Below are positions 1 through 7,370 of a DNA stretch of 42,483 nt, in pieces. The first letter of the stretch is position 1. The number at the start of each line of letters is the position of its first letter. Source of the stretch: Peptococcaceae bacterium (GTDB taxonomy: Bacteria; Bacillota; Desulfitobacteriia; Desulfitobacteriales; Desulfitobacteriaceae); contig JAITOV010000062.1 of NCBI GenBank assembly GCA_031289735.1, forward strand, positions 1 through 42,483, given 5' to 3'. The notes under the pieces are model-generated. The model had not been told where the DNA came from and searched no databases. It worked only from the letters and a program-made list of their open reading frames with translations. The position numbers and the translations under genes are program-made.

Positions 1-58
1 TTCGAACCCGCGACCCTCGGCTTGGGAAGCCAATGCTCTACCACTGAGCCACTTCCGC
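1..58 (-). tRNA. tRNA-Gly (anticodon CCC), 3' end cut by window edge
   Basis: Read on the minus strand from 58, the sequence gives acceptor strand GCGGAAG, a D-arm with AGTGGTAGA, an anticodon stem TTGGC/GCCGA closing the loop TTCCCAA, and the T-arm start GCGGGTTCGAA. The anticodon is CCC, so it reads GGG glycine codons. The 3' half of the T-stem, the acceptor 3' strand and any CCA lie outside the window. Confidence 0.93.
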
Positions 59-111
59 TTGGCAATTATATTTTACGTTATTATTTTTGCCGCGTCAAGA
101 AAACGCCCATA

Positions 112-1401
112 TTAACATCTCTTCCATCGCCTCCAGGTAAGCAGCATGCTGTAAATGACATTTAGCGGCAGCGTCCAATACCAATTCGTTCTGGAACGGG
201 CGATGCGTTGCACAATATGAGACAAGCGATAGAACTTCTGATTCACATCGTTAAATCCGTCGATTAACTGTTGCGGCGTCATATGCTTGGGCTGAAACAC
301 CACATCTGTGCGACTGTTATATTTTGACCAGTCCTCCGTTAATATGCGTCCTTCCGCCTTCAGACGGGTGAATAACGGGGTTCCGGGATAGGGTGTCAGC
401 ATGTTAAAGGTCGCTTGGTCAATGCCATTTTTCCGCAGAAAATCCAGGGTTTCAGCGAATACGGAGGGCGTGTCGCAATCAAAACCAAAAACTATTCCGG
501 CTTGAATGGAAATCCCGTGAGCGTGAATTTTCCGGATGATCTCCCGGTAGCGCTCTACCTGATTGAATGATTTATTGGCTGCATTCAAAGACATTTGCGA
601 GATACTTTCAAATCCGATAAATAAGTGACGGCAGCCGCTGTCGTAGGCTAGCTGTAAAAACTGTTCGTCCTCACCGGCCTGAATGCCGGCTTGTGATGTC
701 CACCACTTTTTATAGGGTGTGATCTGACGGAACATTTCTTTGGCGTACTCCAGGTCGGCGGAGATATTATCGTCCCAAAAAACAACGACTTTTCCCTGCA
801 ACGCGGAAAAGTCCTGTGCGACATCAGCCAGAGGCCGTTTGCGAAACTGGTTGTTGTACATACAGCGAATGGTGCAGAACTCGCAGGAATTTGGACAGCC
901 GCGTGTGGCAAACATTGTACCGGCGGTATGATCGGCACGATGGAAATGCTGTTTTTGCAGCAATGGCGCACAAGCTAAATCGACCGTTCCGTCGTCCGCG
1001 TAGCGTTTCCGGATCTGCCCTTGGGCAAAATCGCGCAGAAATTGCGGCAGGGTATTTTCCGCCTCCCCGATAAAGATACTGTCGGCATGAGCCGCCGCCT
1101 CATCCGGGACCAGAGTAACGTGCGGGCCGCCCATGATGACGGTGACGCCTTGGCTGCGGAATTTATCGGCGATTTCATAGGCGTGATAGCAGCATGGCGT
1201 ATGAAAAGTCAAGCCGGCCAGGTCATAGGAACCATGATAATCAACCGGCTCCGTTTCCTCGTCAATATGGGTGATCTGCCAATCCTGGGGAAATAACCCT
1301 GCCAGGTAAGGCATTGTACACTGCTGGAATTTGATATAGCGGGTTTGACGAATGGCTTTGATTTCTGCGCTGGATACTGTGATCAGAAGGGCGTGTTTCA
1401 T
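112..1401 (-). CDS. B12-binding-domain radical SAM protein (DUF4070-type)
   Basis: A 429-residue protein. The N-terminal part, about residues 40-125, looks like a cobalamin-binding Rossmann domain (GGPHV at 91-95, GEAE at 112-115). It is followed by a radical SAM core with the cluster motif C169-x3-C173-x2-C176. The C-terminal 100 residues resemble the DUF4070 extension common in this group. Family members carry out methylations or other radical rearrangements on lipids, hopanoids or natural products; the substrate here cannot be told. It stands alone, divergent from the PstS-like gene, with a good promoter of its own overlapping a repeated operator-like element. It starts at ATG. Confidence 0.85.
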   Translation of the reverse strand: MKHALLITVSSAEIKAIRQTRYIKFQQCTMPYLAGLFPQDWQITHIDEETEPVDYHGSYDLAGLTFHTPCCYHAYEIADKFRSQGVTVIMGGPHVTLVPDEAAAHADSIFIGEAENTLPQFLRDFAQGQIRKRYADDGTVDLACAPLLQKQHFHRADHTAGTMFATRGCPNSCEFCTIRCMYNNQFRKRPLADVAQDFSALQGKVVVFWDDNISADLEYAKEMFRQITPYKKWWTSQAGIQAGEDEQFLQLAYDSGCRHLFIGFESISQMSLNAANKSFNQVERYREIIRKIHAHGISIQAGIVFGFDCDTPSVFAETLDFLRKNGIDQATFNMLTPYPGTPLFTRLKAEGRILTEDWSKYNSRTDVVFQPKHMTPQQLIDGFNDVNQKFYRLSHIVQRIARSRTNWYWTLPLNVIYSMLLTWRRWKRC

Positions 1402-1466
1402 CGTGTGTCTCGCTTTTTCTTCGCTATGCCGTTAAACTCCTTACGGATCTTGCGGCAGCTACACAT

Positions 1467-1495
1467 AGTATAGCAAGCAAATGTAGAAATATCAA
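1467..1495 (-). promoter_or_regulatory. sigma-A-type promoter for the radical SAM gene
   Basis: On the minus strand, -35 TTGATA (1490-1495) and -10 TATACT (1467-1472) are separated by 17 bp. The -35 lies inside the first of two 13-bp direct repeats, so a protein bound there would block this promoter. Confidence 0.6.
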
Positions 1496-1521
1496 TAAAT
1501 TATTATCGAATATCGATAAAT
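1488..1521. promoter_or_regulatory. two 13-bp direct repeats, candidate operator
   Basis: AATATCAATAAAT (1488-1500) and AATATCGATAAAT (1509-1521) differ at one base and are spaced 21 bp start to start, two helical turns. The second overlaps a perfect inverted repeat TTATCGA-ATA-TCGATAA (1503-1519). They sit between divergent promoters and overlap the -35 of the leftward one. The binding protein is unknown. Confidence 0.45.
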
Positions 1522-1556
1522 GACGTTTGGGTATGAGATGGCCGCCGCTGCTCATT

Positions 1557-1585
1557 TTGCTTATTACCTAGAATTCAATTAGAAT
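1557..1585 (+). promoter_or_regulatory. sigma-A-type promoter for the PstS-like gene
   Basis: TTGCTT (1557-1562), a 17-bp spacer and TAGAAT (1580-1585), placed 26 bp before the ATG of the PstS-like gene. The -35 is imperfect. Confidence 0.45.
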
Positions 1586-1611
1586 GACAGAGAGGAATCG
1601 AGGTGGTTTTT

Positions 1612-2898
1612 ATGAGGTTAACGCAGATAGGCGGTCTCTTGCTTGTACTGCTCATCCTGATGATTGTCGGATCTCGTCTAAAGAATAAACTCGTCTGGAG
1701 AATCAGCGGAACGATGCTGTGTCTCGCTGTACTGTTTATTGCTTGGTCTATAGCGGTGTTGATTTTGCCTGACCTCTATGGATGGAGCGGATTCATCCTG
1801 GCCAATGTTTGGTGCGCTGGTTTATTGCTGCTCGGGCTTTTGTTGCTTTGGCAACATTTTCGCGCAAAGGTGAGGCGCGTTGTAATTCTGGTTATTCCGG
1901 GCGTACTCTTGATTTTCACGCTGGGGGTCGTGGGCGTTAACGCGTATCAAGACAATATTGTCGAAATCAGAGCCAGCGAAGATGAAATCAATCTTATAGC
2001 CTATGAACCTTTCGCGGAAGGGACTCAGGCTGCGGTACTCGCTGAACTGTCTGCCTTGCAATTACAGTATCCGCTGCCCCGGTTGGACGGCGCGACGGCG
2101 TTGTACCCGATGTACGCCGCTTTCGTGCGCGCCACGTATCCGGAAGCGGATTATCATGTCTATGATAGTAAGTATGACGATGGCCTGGCTACGGTCGTCT
2201 GTTCCAGAACCAGCGAGGCTTTTGAACATTTGCTCGCTGAGCAGGCCGATATGATCTTTGTGGCTGGCGTATCGCAAGCACAAGCGGCGCAGGCTCGCGC
2301 TCAGGGGTTAACATTGAACCTGACGCCGATCGGCCGGGAAGCTTTCGTATTTTTCGTCAATCGGAGGAACAGCATCGTCAATCTTGCCTCAGAAGATATC
2401 AGCGGCATCTATTCCGGCCGGATCACCAACTGGAGTGAACTAGGCGGCAGTGATGCAACGATCCGTGCCTATCAACGTCCGGAAAACGCTGGCAGCCAGA
2501 GTGCGCTGCAACAGCTCATGGGCGATGTATCTTTGATGCCTGCGCCGGAAAAGGATATCTATAGTACAATGGGCGGTATGCATCGGGTCGTCGCCGACTA
2601 CAAGAATTACCGGCATTCCTTGGGGTACTCTTTCCGTTATTATCTTAGCGATATGCAGGGTGGCGAGGATGTGAAACTGCTTTCGATCGATGGAGTCGCG
2701 CCAACGGTTGCTACGATAGCCAGTGGAGAGTATCCCTTGGCGGACGACTTTTATGTGGTGACGGTTACTAGGGAACCGCGCACAGAAATAGAAGAGCGGC
2801 GGGCGGAAAACACCCAGCAGTTCATTGACTGGATACTTTCGCCGCAAGGCCAGAGTCTCGTGGAAGAGACGGGTTATGTACCGTTGCGGCAAGATTAA
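1612..2898 (+). CDS. membrane-anchored PstS-like substrate-binding protein
   Basis: A 428-residue protein. The first ~110 residues form four hydrophobic segments (about 5-20, 29-49, 60-80 and 90-107). The rest is a PstS-type periplasmic binding fold: the 'DISGIYSGRITNWSELGG' signature, a GSQSALQQLM-like phosphate-site region and a C-terminal 'FIDWILSPQGQSLVEETGYVPL' block split here only for reference (both are typical of phosphate-binding proteins). ATG 1612 is chosen over GTG 1603 because the ribosome site GAGGTGG (1600-1606) overlaps the GTG and is spaced 5 bases from the ATG. No pstCAB genes are nearby. The multi-helix anchor instead of a signal peptide suggests a sensor or a tethered binding protein rather than an ordinary ABC partner. 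Confidence 0.75.
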   Translation: MRLTQIGGLLLVLLILMIVGSRLKNKLVWRISGTMLCLAVLFIAWSIAVLILPDLYGWSGFILANVWCAGLLLLGLLLLWQHFRAKVRRVVILVIPGVLLIFTLGVVGVNAYQDNIVEIRASEDEINLIAYEPFAEGTQAAVLAELSALQLQYPLPRLDGATALYPMYAAFVRATYPEADYHVYDSKYDDGLATVVCSRTSEAFEHLLAEQADMIFVAGVSQAQAAQARAQGLTLNLTPIGREAFVFFVNRRNSIVNLASEDISGIYSGRITNWSELGGSDATIRAYQRPENAGSQSALQQLMGDVSLMPAPEKDIYSTMGGMHRVVADYKNYRHSLGYSFRYYLSDMQGGEDVKLLSIDGVAPTVATIASGEYPLADDFYVVTVTREPRTEIEERRAENTQQFIDWILSPQGQSLVEETGYVPLRQD

Positions 2899-2900
2899 CG

Positions 2901-2933
2901 CAGCCGCATGGGATCAGAAAATCCATGCGGCTG
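2901..2933. terminator. hairpin between convergent genes
   Basis: An 11-bp perfect stem, CAGCCGCATGG (2901-2911) with CCATGCGGCTG (2923-2933), 11-nt loop. It sits between the ends of the PstS-like gene and the convergent DUF815 gene and could serve both strands, although there is no clear T run. Confidence 0.6.
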
Positions 2934-2966
2934 TATCTGCGCTTGCGTATAGGGTTTGATAGCAGG

Positions 2967-4358
2967 TTAGGCGTTATCGCCGGTCTCCTGCTGAATCATA
3001 TCCTGAATATTGCCGCTCGCTTGTGCGGCGATCAGATTGTCAATGAATTGGCGTGCGGTGCGGCCGGAACGTCCATTATGCCACATTTCCCAACGCAGCG
3101 CCATCTGACGCAGTTCCTTCTTGCCAATCTGCAGGTCGTGTTGATCGGCCAAGGTTTCGATGATCGACAGGAAACTCTCCTGATCCGGCGAGGGGAAGGT
3201 CACGATCAGGCCGAAGCGGTCGGACAGGGACAGCTTTTCCTGTAGAACATCCTGAGCAAAGACTTCATCTGTACGATCCGCATAGGTTTCTTTGATCAGA
3301 TGGCGCCGGTTGGAGGTCGCATAGACGGCCACGTTAGCGGGTCTGGCGGCGATGGTTCCTTCCAGAATGGTTTTCAGCGCTTTGTATTCCGGTTCGTTCT
3401 CGTCAAAAGACAGGTCGTCAATGAACATGATGAATTTGCCGGGTTCGTTTTCCAGGAAGTTGCACAAACGGGTGAAATCATTTAAATCCCGTTTGGCGAT
3501 TTCGACGATGCGCAAGCCTTTTTCCACATAAGTTTGTAATAAGGATTTGACCATCGAAGATTTACCGGTGCCGCGGTAGCCGTAGAGCAGCATGTTATTC
3601 GCGGGAAATCCGGCCAGTAAATGCTCGGTGTTCTCGGCGATGATGCGTTTTTCGTTTTCCAGGCCGATCAGCTGCTCCATGCGGACGGGATCGGGATTCG
3701 CGATGCCGATTAAGTTCGCGTGCCCGTCCTCAGTGACCCAGCGCGCCGCAGCGTATTGCCCGAAGATGCCGCAGCCTACGCGCGCGTAGAACGCGGTCAG
3801 AATGCCAACGCAGGTTTGCCAGGAGTTTTCCTGCAAGTAGGTCTTCGTATCTTGGCGTTTTTGCACTAGCCAGCCGGCGGCAGTATAGGCGTCAGGCGCG
3901 GCGCCGGCGGATACGGGAGCGTCTTCCTTGCGCATTTCCCATTCCGGCCAATTGACGGGATGGAGCGGATGATCAGAGGGAACATGAGTGTTGAAACCTG
4001 TTTTCTGAAAGAGGGACAGGATTAATTCTTTGACTTCCCGAGGCTTGATGTTGGCGGCTTCTTCCAGCAGGGCCAGGTCGTGAATCACCAGCTTCTTCAG
4101 GGCTGGACTGACTTGATTCTGACCTTTGGAGGCAGCCCGGGAAAAAATGTTATCGTCGTTCAGGATCAGATCCAGCAATAGATCCGTCCATCCATGGGTA
4201 GCCGCTAAAGCGCTGAATTGATGATAGGTCAGGACGACGCGTTTCGGGTTAGCATCGTCAATCGCGTCCATCAGATCGATCCAGGCGCTGACGGTCGGAT
4301 CAGTGGTAATGGCGCGATAAATGGATAGACTGGATAGTAAGAGTGTCGAGGTTGGCAA
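2967..4358 (-). CDS. DUF815-family AAA+ ATP-binding protein
   Basis: A 463-residue protein. The C-terminal half is an AAA-type ATPase with Walker A GYRGTGKSS (260-268), Walker B FIDD (312-315), a sensor-like TSNRRH (348-353) and an RFG motif near 381. This is the arrangement of the DUF815 family, whose function is not established. The N-terminal ~220 residues are helical and carry no motif I recognise. The start is TTG at 4358, since no ATG or GTG fits in frame; a ribosome site AAGGAG (4369-4374 complement) lies 10 bases upstream. Monocistronic. Confidence 0.82.
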   Translation of the reverse strand: MPTSTLLLSSLSIYRAITTDPTVSAWIDLMDAIDDANPKRVVLTYHQFSALAATHGWTDLLLDLILNDDNIFSRAASKGQNQVSPALKKLVIHDLALLEEAANIKPREVKELILSLFQKTGFNTHVPSDHPLHPVNWPEWEMRKEDAPVSAGAAPDAYTAAGWLVQKRQDTKTYLQENSWQTCVGILTAFYARVGCGIFGQYAAARWVTEDGHANLIGIANPDPVRMEQLIGLENEKRIIAENTEHLLAGFPANNMLLYGYRGTGKSSMVKSLLQTYVEKGLRIVEIAKRDLNDFTRLCNFLENEPGKFIMFIDDLSFDENEPEYKALKTILEGTIAARPANVAVYATSNRRHLIKETYADRTDEVFAQDVLQEKLSLSDRFGLIVTFPSPDQESFLSIIETLADQHDLQIGKKELRQMALRWEMWHNGRSGRTARQFIDNLIAAQASGNIQDMIQQETGDNA

Positions 4359-4411
4359 AACAAGTCATCTCCTTGCGTAATATTAGGAATGTATGATCAC
4401 ATTGTTCGGTG

Positions 4412-4431
4412 TATCCTAATTTCTTAGGATA
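4412..4431. promoter_or_regulatory. inverted repeat upstream of the DUF815 gene
   Basis: TATCCTAA (4412-4419) and TTAGGATA (4424-4431), a perfect 8-bp dyad with a 4-nt centre, about 55 bp upstream of the TTG start. It could be an operator or a small hairpin. A related half-site TTAGGA occurs at 4383-4388. Confidence 0.35.
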
Positions 4432-4592
4432 TCATGGCGATGGAATAATATCAATCATACTTTAGATTTTTTGGTTTATATTATTATTTTTGATAATAAC
4501 AGAGGGAGGATATGGGCCAGGTCAGCGGTTGACACAACAAAAACCCCAGCACCTTGCCAGCGGCGGTCGCGAGCCTACCTCGCTCATTAATA

Positions 4593-4622
4593 TTGACATT
4601 GTGCATGAAAAAGGCGTATAGT
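4593..4622 (+). promoter_or_regulatory. promoter of the toxin-antitoxin locus
   Basis: A consensus -35 TTGACA (4593-4598), an 18-bp spacer and TATAGT (4617-4622), ending 20 bp before the antitoxin start codon. Confidence 0.65.
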
Positions 4623-4642
4623 GGCAGCAAGGAGATGATCTT

Positions 4643-4891
4643 ATGAAAACCACGAACTACAACATTCGCGTTAATCCGGAAATCAAAAAACAGGCCGAGC
4701 AAACATTTGCCGCGTTCGGTTTGAATCTAAGCGAAGCAATAAACATTTTCCTGCATAAGTCCATTATGGTTCACGGACTGCCGTTCAATGTACGTGAGGA
4801 CGATTATCAATTCATTTCTCCCTTGCCCGAAACCGAATACAGTAAGCCATTCGATAACTTAGAAGACCTGTGGAAGGAACTCGGTATATGA
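4643..4891 (+). CDS. RelB/DinJ-family antitoxin
   Basis: An 82-residue protein. It begins with a ribbon-helix-helix-like segment (TTNYNIRVNPEIKKQAE, residues 3-19; then NLSEAINIFL), the hallmark of RelB/DinJ antitoxins that bind their own promoter and neutralise a YafQ-type RNase. ATG 4643 has a good AAGGAG site 8 bases upstream. The TGA stop overlaps the ATG of the toxin frame (ATGA), the usual coupling in this family. The antitoxin looks intact, while its partner is broken. Confidence 0.85.
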   Translation: MKTTNYNIRVNPEIKKQAEQTFAAFGLNLSEAINIFLHKSIMVHGLPFNVREDDYQFISPLPETEYSKPFDNLEDLWKELGI

Positions 4892-5169
4892 AGCACCGTC
4901 CGCGTTATTCAACAAGGATCAAAAAGCAGCTCAAGCTCTCGCAAAAGCGCGGCTATGACACGCAACTATTCAAGGATATTGTCGCTAAGTTAGCAAATGG
5001 CGAAATCCTACCGCCGCATAACTTTGATCATCTCCTGATCGGAAACTGGAACGGCTAGCGCGAGTGCCGTATCACTTCTGACTGGCTGTTAATTTACAAA
5101 ATCGACGACGGAGAATTGCTGCTCTATCTTGAACGCACCGGTACGCATTCGGACTTGTTTGGCATGTAA
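4888..5169 (+). pseudogene. YafQ-family toxin, inactivated by a stop codon
   Basis: The frame starts at ATG 4888 and is homologous in pattern to YafQ mRNA endonucleases along 93 codons: KQLKLSQKRG early, GNWNG before the lesion, DWLLIYKIDDGELLLYLERT and THSDLFGM after it. Codon 57 (5056-5058) is TAG where YafQ has the Tyr of its G-Y-R motif, so only 56 residues are made. Four codons later the conserved His of the 'R-x-x-H' stretch (His63 of E. coli YafQ) is an Arg codon, CGT. Two independent single-base lesions therefore hit active-site-proximal positions. The frame is otherwise open to a natural TAA at 5167 followed by a terminator. Confidence 0.85.
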
Positions 5170-5172
5170 CGC

Positions 5173-5204
5173 AAACCCGCTTCACAAATACAGGAGCGGG
5201 TTTT
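5173..5204 (+). terminator. intrinsic terminator of the toxin-antitoxin locus
   Basis: AAACCCGCT (5173-5181) pairs with AGCGGGTTT (5195-5203), a 9-bp stem with a 13-nt loop running into TTTT, three bases after the toxin stop. Confidence 0.75.
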
Positions 5205-5205
5205 A

Positions 5206-5724
5206 CTTTGAAAACTACTTTGTAAAATTATCATCAGGTCATAATTTTATCGTCCCGGCTTGAAGAAACCAATTTGTCGAATATCCTTGCAATATTTTGC
5301 CAGATGCTTTATATTTGATGCATGAGGCCACATAGAGAGGGCCGCAGCGACCGTGAGGTGTTAGCAGCACCACACGGCGAATGTAGGAAGAATGTTTCGA
5401 GACGACGCCTACAAATACGGGATAAACCCGCCGCCACAGCATTATCAGTATATCGTATTCATTTTTCCTTGACAAGTTGCTGGCAGGCCAGGGATTCTGT
5501 GGAAAAACGCTGAATAAGCGTACAGTTATGCGTTCAGACGCGAGTTTTGTATGTGAATAACAGCGCGTAGGTATTGGGTATAATACCCATCTCCTGCGCG
5601 CTTTTTATGTGGCCTCCTGTGGCTGTCCGGCGGGCGGGAGGGCGCTGAGCTATGCCCGTCTGTCGTATATCCGCTTTTCAAATGCCTTGCCGCTCTTTTC
5701 ACGCTGTTTTTTGGAGTAAACAGG
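5206..5724 (+). other. gene-free block resembling a conjugative-element non-coding region
   Basis: About 520 bases with no convincing gene. The part from about 5320 to 5720 is GC-richer than the flanks and has the look of the conserved non-coding segment that accompanies Tn1549/CTn-type conjugative elements in Clostridia; this is recognition from memory, not an alignment. It contains the long hairpin at 5562-5606. A 63-codon open frame at 5322-5513 reads across it, but its composition is not protein-like and it has no ribosome site. Confidence 0.3.
5562..5606 (+). terminator. long terminator-like hairpin in the element remnant
   Basis: The arms AGCGCGTAGG (5562-5571) and CCTGCGCGCT (5593-5602) pair with one G-T, with an inner GGGTAT/ATACCC stem, followed by TTTTT. 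It is strong enough to be an intrinsic terminator. No gene precedes it, so it may end a small RNA or be a structural site of the ancestral element. Confidence 0.6.
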
Positions 5725-6032
5725 AGAGAGGGAAAGCTGCTTCCTATCTCGAACAGCCAGATACAATTTTCAGTAGATGATGTACTCGGTTCGACCGCAA
5801 AAGCTTATGGGTTTGCTTATTTTCTCCGCAATATCTCAGAAAGGGTCGTTGTCTCAAAGAAGCATTTCCCAGCGAATGGCAAGAGATTTTTACGCTGGCA
5901 GCTTTCATGGTGGCATCAGGAGATCCGCTCATGTGCTGTGAGGATTGGCTCTATCGGAATGATAGAACCGTGGCGACGATGATGACATGTGGCTGTCTTA
6001 AAAAAGCTGACAGCCCATTCATAAAAATATAA
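5725..6032 (+). pseudogene. IS4-type transposase, N-terminal fragment with frameshift
   Basis: From about 5728 one frame reads EGKLLPISNS...FSVDDVLGSTAKAYG...YFLRNISERV, and after a frame change near 5845 another reads LKEAFPSEWQEIFTLAAFMV followed by ASGDPLMCCEDWLYRND. Joined, these match the N-terminal region of IS4-superfamily transposases (the 'FP..W..I..LA.y.v..G.p...CE.W' block). The DDE catalytic core is absent and the frame ends at TAA 6030-6032. No terminal inverted repeats were found. A 7-bp hairpin (GGCTGTC 5991-5997 with GACAGCC 6009-6015) lies near its end. Confidence 0.65.
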
Positions 6033-6049
6033 CCGAGAGGAGATTGACT

Positions 6050-6163
6050 ATGTCAAGAGGAGATATTTCATCTGAGGTTGCACAAGAAGTAATGAAAATG
6101 ATGTTTGCAATTGTCAAGGGAATTTTTGAGGTCATAAAACAAATCTTCAACGCCAGAAAGTAA
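6050..6163 (+). CDS. 37-residue amphipathic peptide, unknown
   Basis: ATG 6050 to TAA 6163, with a strong ribosome site AGAGGAG (6036-6042) 7 bases upstream. The peptide begins MSRGDISSEVAQEV and continues with an alternating hydrophobic and charged stretch (MKMMFAIVKGIFEVIKQIF) ending NARK. This gives one amphipathic helix of about 25 residues with a net positive tail, a pattern seen in membrane-active peptides, small toxins and some holin-like peptides. I do not recognise the family. It sits directly after the transposase fragment in a decayed region, but the ribosome site and helix pattern argue it is or recently was translated. Confidence 0.45.
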   Translation: MSRGDISSEVAQEVMKMMFAIVKGIFEVIKQIFNARK

Positions 6164-6200
6164 TTTTGGGAATATACAACAACTTAACTTGATATTTGTG

Positions 6201-6569
6201 TTAGTTTGTAGAATAGCGTTCTTGAGAATGGCGGTATTTACTCTTTTCAATAAGCCCCATTTCACACTTTCCATTGTTATCCGTCGCGAGCAGCCGGTTC
6301 ACCGTTTCCCATACCAACTCGCCCGCCGCCGCTGCGTCAGCAAAAAAGCCGCCTGTGCTGCCGTCCCTGCTTTCATAAAAGTGGGACGACAGCATTATGA
6401 CGGCTTGCTCGGTGGTCGGCGGCAGTTTCGTTCGGTATTTCCGTTTCTGATAGCTTTCGGCGTATCCGACGGCGGCGCGGATGTAACCGCGAGTCAACTT
6501 ATCGTCCTCGTCGTGCTGTAGGATTAAATTCGCCTTGACTTTCGGTAGTAATTTTTCGGTCAGCGTCAT
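6201..6569 (-). pseudogene. phage gp6-like head-tail connector, frameshifted at its C-terminus
   Basis: The 122-codon frame starts MTLTEKLLPKVKANLIL, then has YIRAAVGYAESYQKRKY and TTEQAVIMLSSHFYESRDGS, the pattern of gp6-like head-tail connector proteins of Clostridia siphophages. After VNRLLATDNN the reading departs: the expected ending N-W-K-V-stop is present in the next frame (TGG AAA GTG TGA), so one base is missing near 6285 and the frame runs 20 codons further before an unrelated stop. The start has a ribosome site (AAGGAAGG) in the gap after the preceding gene. It is a remnant of a packaging module, not a working prophage. Confidence 0.65.
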
Positions 6570-6584
6570 GCGCGCACCTTCCTT

Positions 6585-6854
6585 TTATACCCAACGATAC
6601 GCCGCAACGCCATCGTCTACGGTGCATTGGAGCGTGTATGTACCGTCATCGTTCGGTACATCAGGTAATATTTTGCCAACAGCGGCTTTTATGTCACTGA
6701 TAAAAGCAACACCGTGAATGCCGCCTAACGCTTCAACAACGCTCGGGCTGCCTTTGCTTTTGAACTCTAAGTTCACGCTTGTGTCGCCGATTGTGAGAGT
6801 GTCTTGACTTGCGTCATAAGTGTATGTGATACTGCTCGGCGTGACGCTGTGCAT
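6585..6854 (-). CDS. small phage structural-module protein, unknown
   Basis: An 89-residue frame immediately upstream of, and on the same strand as, the gp6-like gene, with a purine-rich site (AAGGGGGGGC) before its ATG. It contains TYTYDASQDTL-like and VEALGGIHGVAFISDIKAAV segments and reads as a well-behaved protein throughout. In phages of this type the slot before the head-tail connector often holds a short protein of this kind between the capsid and connector genes. I cannot name its function. The expected capsid gene upstream is missing. Confidence 0.5.
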   Translation of the reverse strand: MHSVTPSSITYTYDASQDTLTIGDTSVNLEFKSKGSPSVVEALGGIHGVAFISDIKAAVGKILPDVPNDDGTYTLQCTVDDGVAAYRWV

Positions 6855-7121
6855 TTGCCCCCCCTTTTTTTGCGCTCGAGGTCAGTTCTACGATTGGTTG
6901 GAGATGTGCTGTTAGCGTGTGTAGCCATTGCCGCCGTAGTTGCTGCACCAAGTGAGTACGAAGTAACTTGGTCTGACGGCAGTAAAACTCGCGAATGGCA
7001 TTAAATTTGAGCATCGGCATGTTATGGTTTGCGTTTAGAAAAAGGTTTTTATCTCAAAAGTTTAGGAAAACAAAGGTTACAAGGGCATAAAGCTGGCGGG
7101 CAGTTGAACCGCAGCCGTCTA

Positions 7122-7370
7122 TCATTCGGAAACGTGCAGAACCTCTTTCAAGCGGGATTGCAATTCCTGCGAAAGGTTCAATCCGGCGTCATGGGCAAGG
7201 TTTTTGAGACAGCGCAGGAGCGTGATATTGGTTCTTTCATACGTCATATCGCTCGCCCTTGTAAAGAGCCTCGGACAGATCATCGCCCTGCGTGTTTATT
7301 CAAGGTCTGGAACAGATACGACATACCCACCCGTGTCAGGAGTGAGAATGATAGGATACGCTTTTATCAA
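7122..7370 (-). pseudogene. HicB-family antitoxin, broken
   Basis: From a TTG at 7370 one frame reads IKAYPIILTPDTGGYVV then SVPDLE and hits TAA. Inserting one base restores INTQGDDLSEALY, the standard HicB continuation, which again ends shortly after. A third piece, from 7247 to TGA 7122, reads LKNLAHDAGLNLSQELQ then SRLKEVLHV, resembling the C-terminal DNA-binding helix of HicB. The central ~50 residues are missing. No hicA toxin is recognisable on either side. It is on the same strand as the phage remnant. Confidence 0.55.

Noticed and set aside
5322-5513. 63-codon open frame in the conjugative-element-like block
   Set aside because: No ribosome site and Arg/Ser-rich composition; more likely a non-coding conserved segment.
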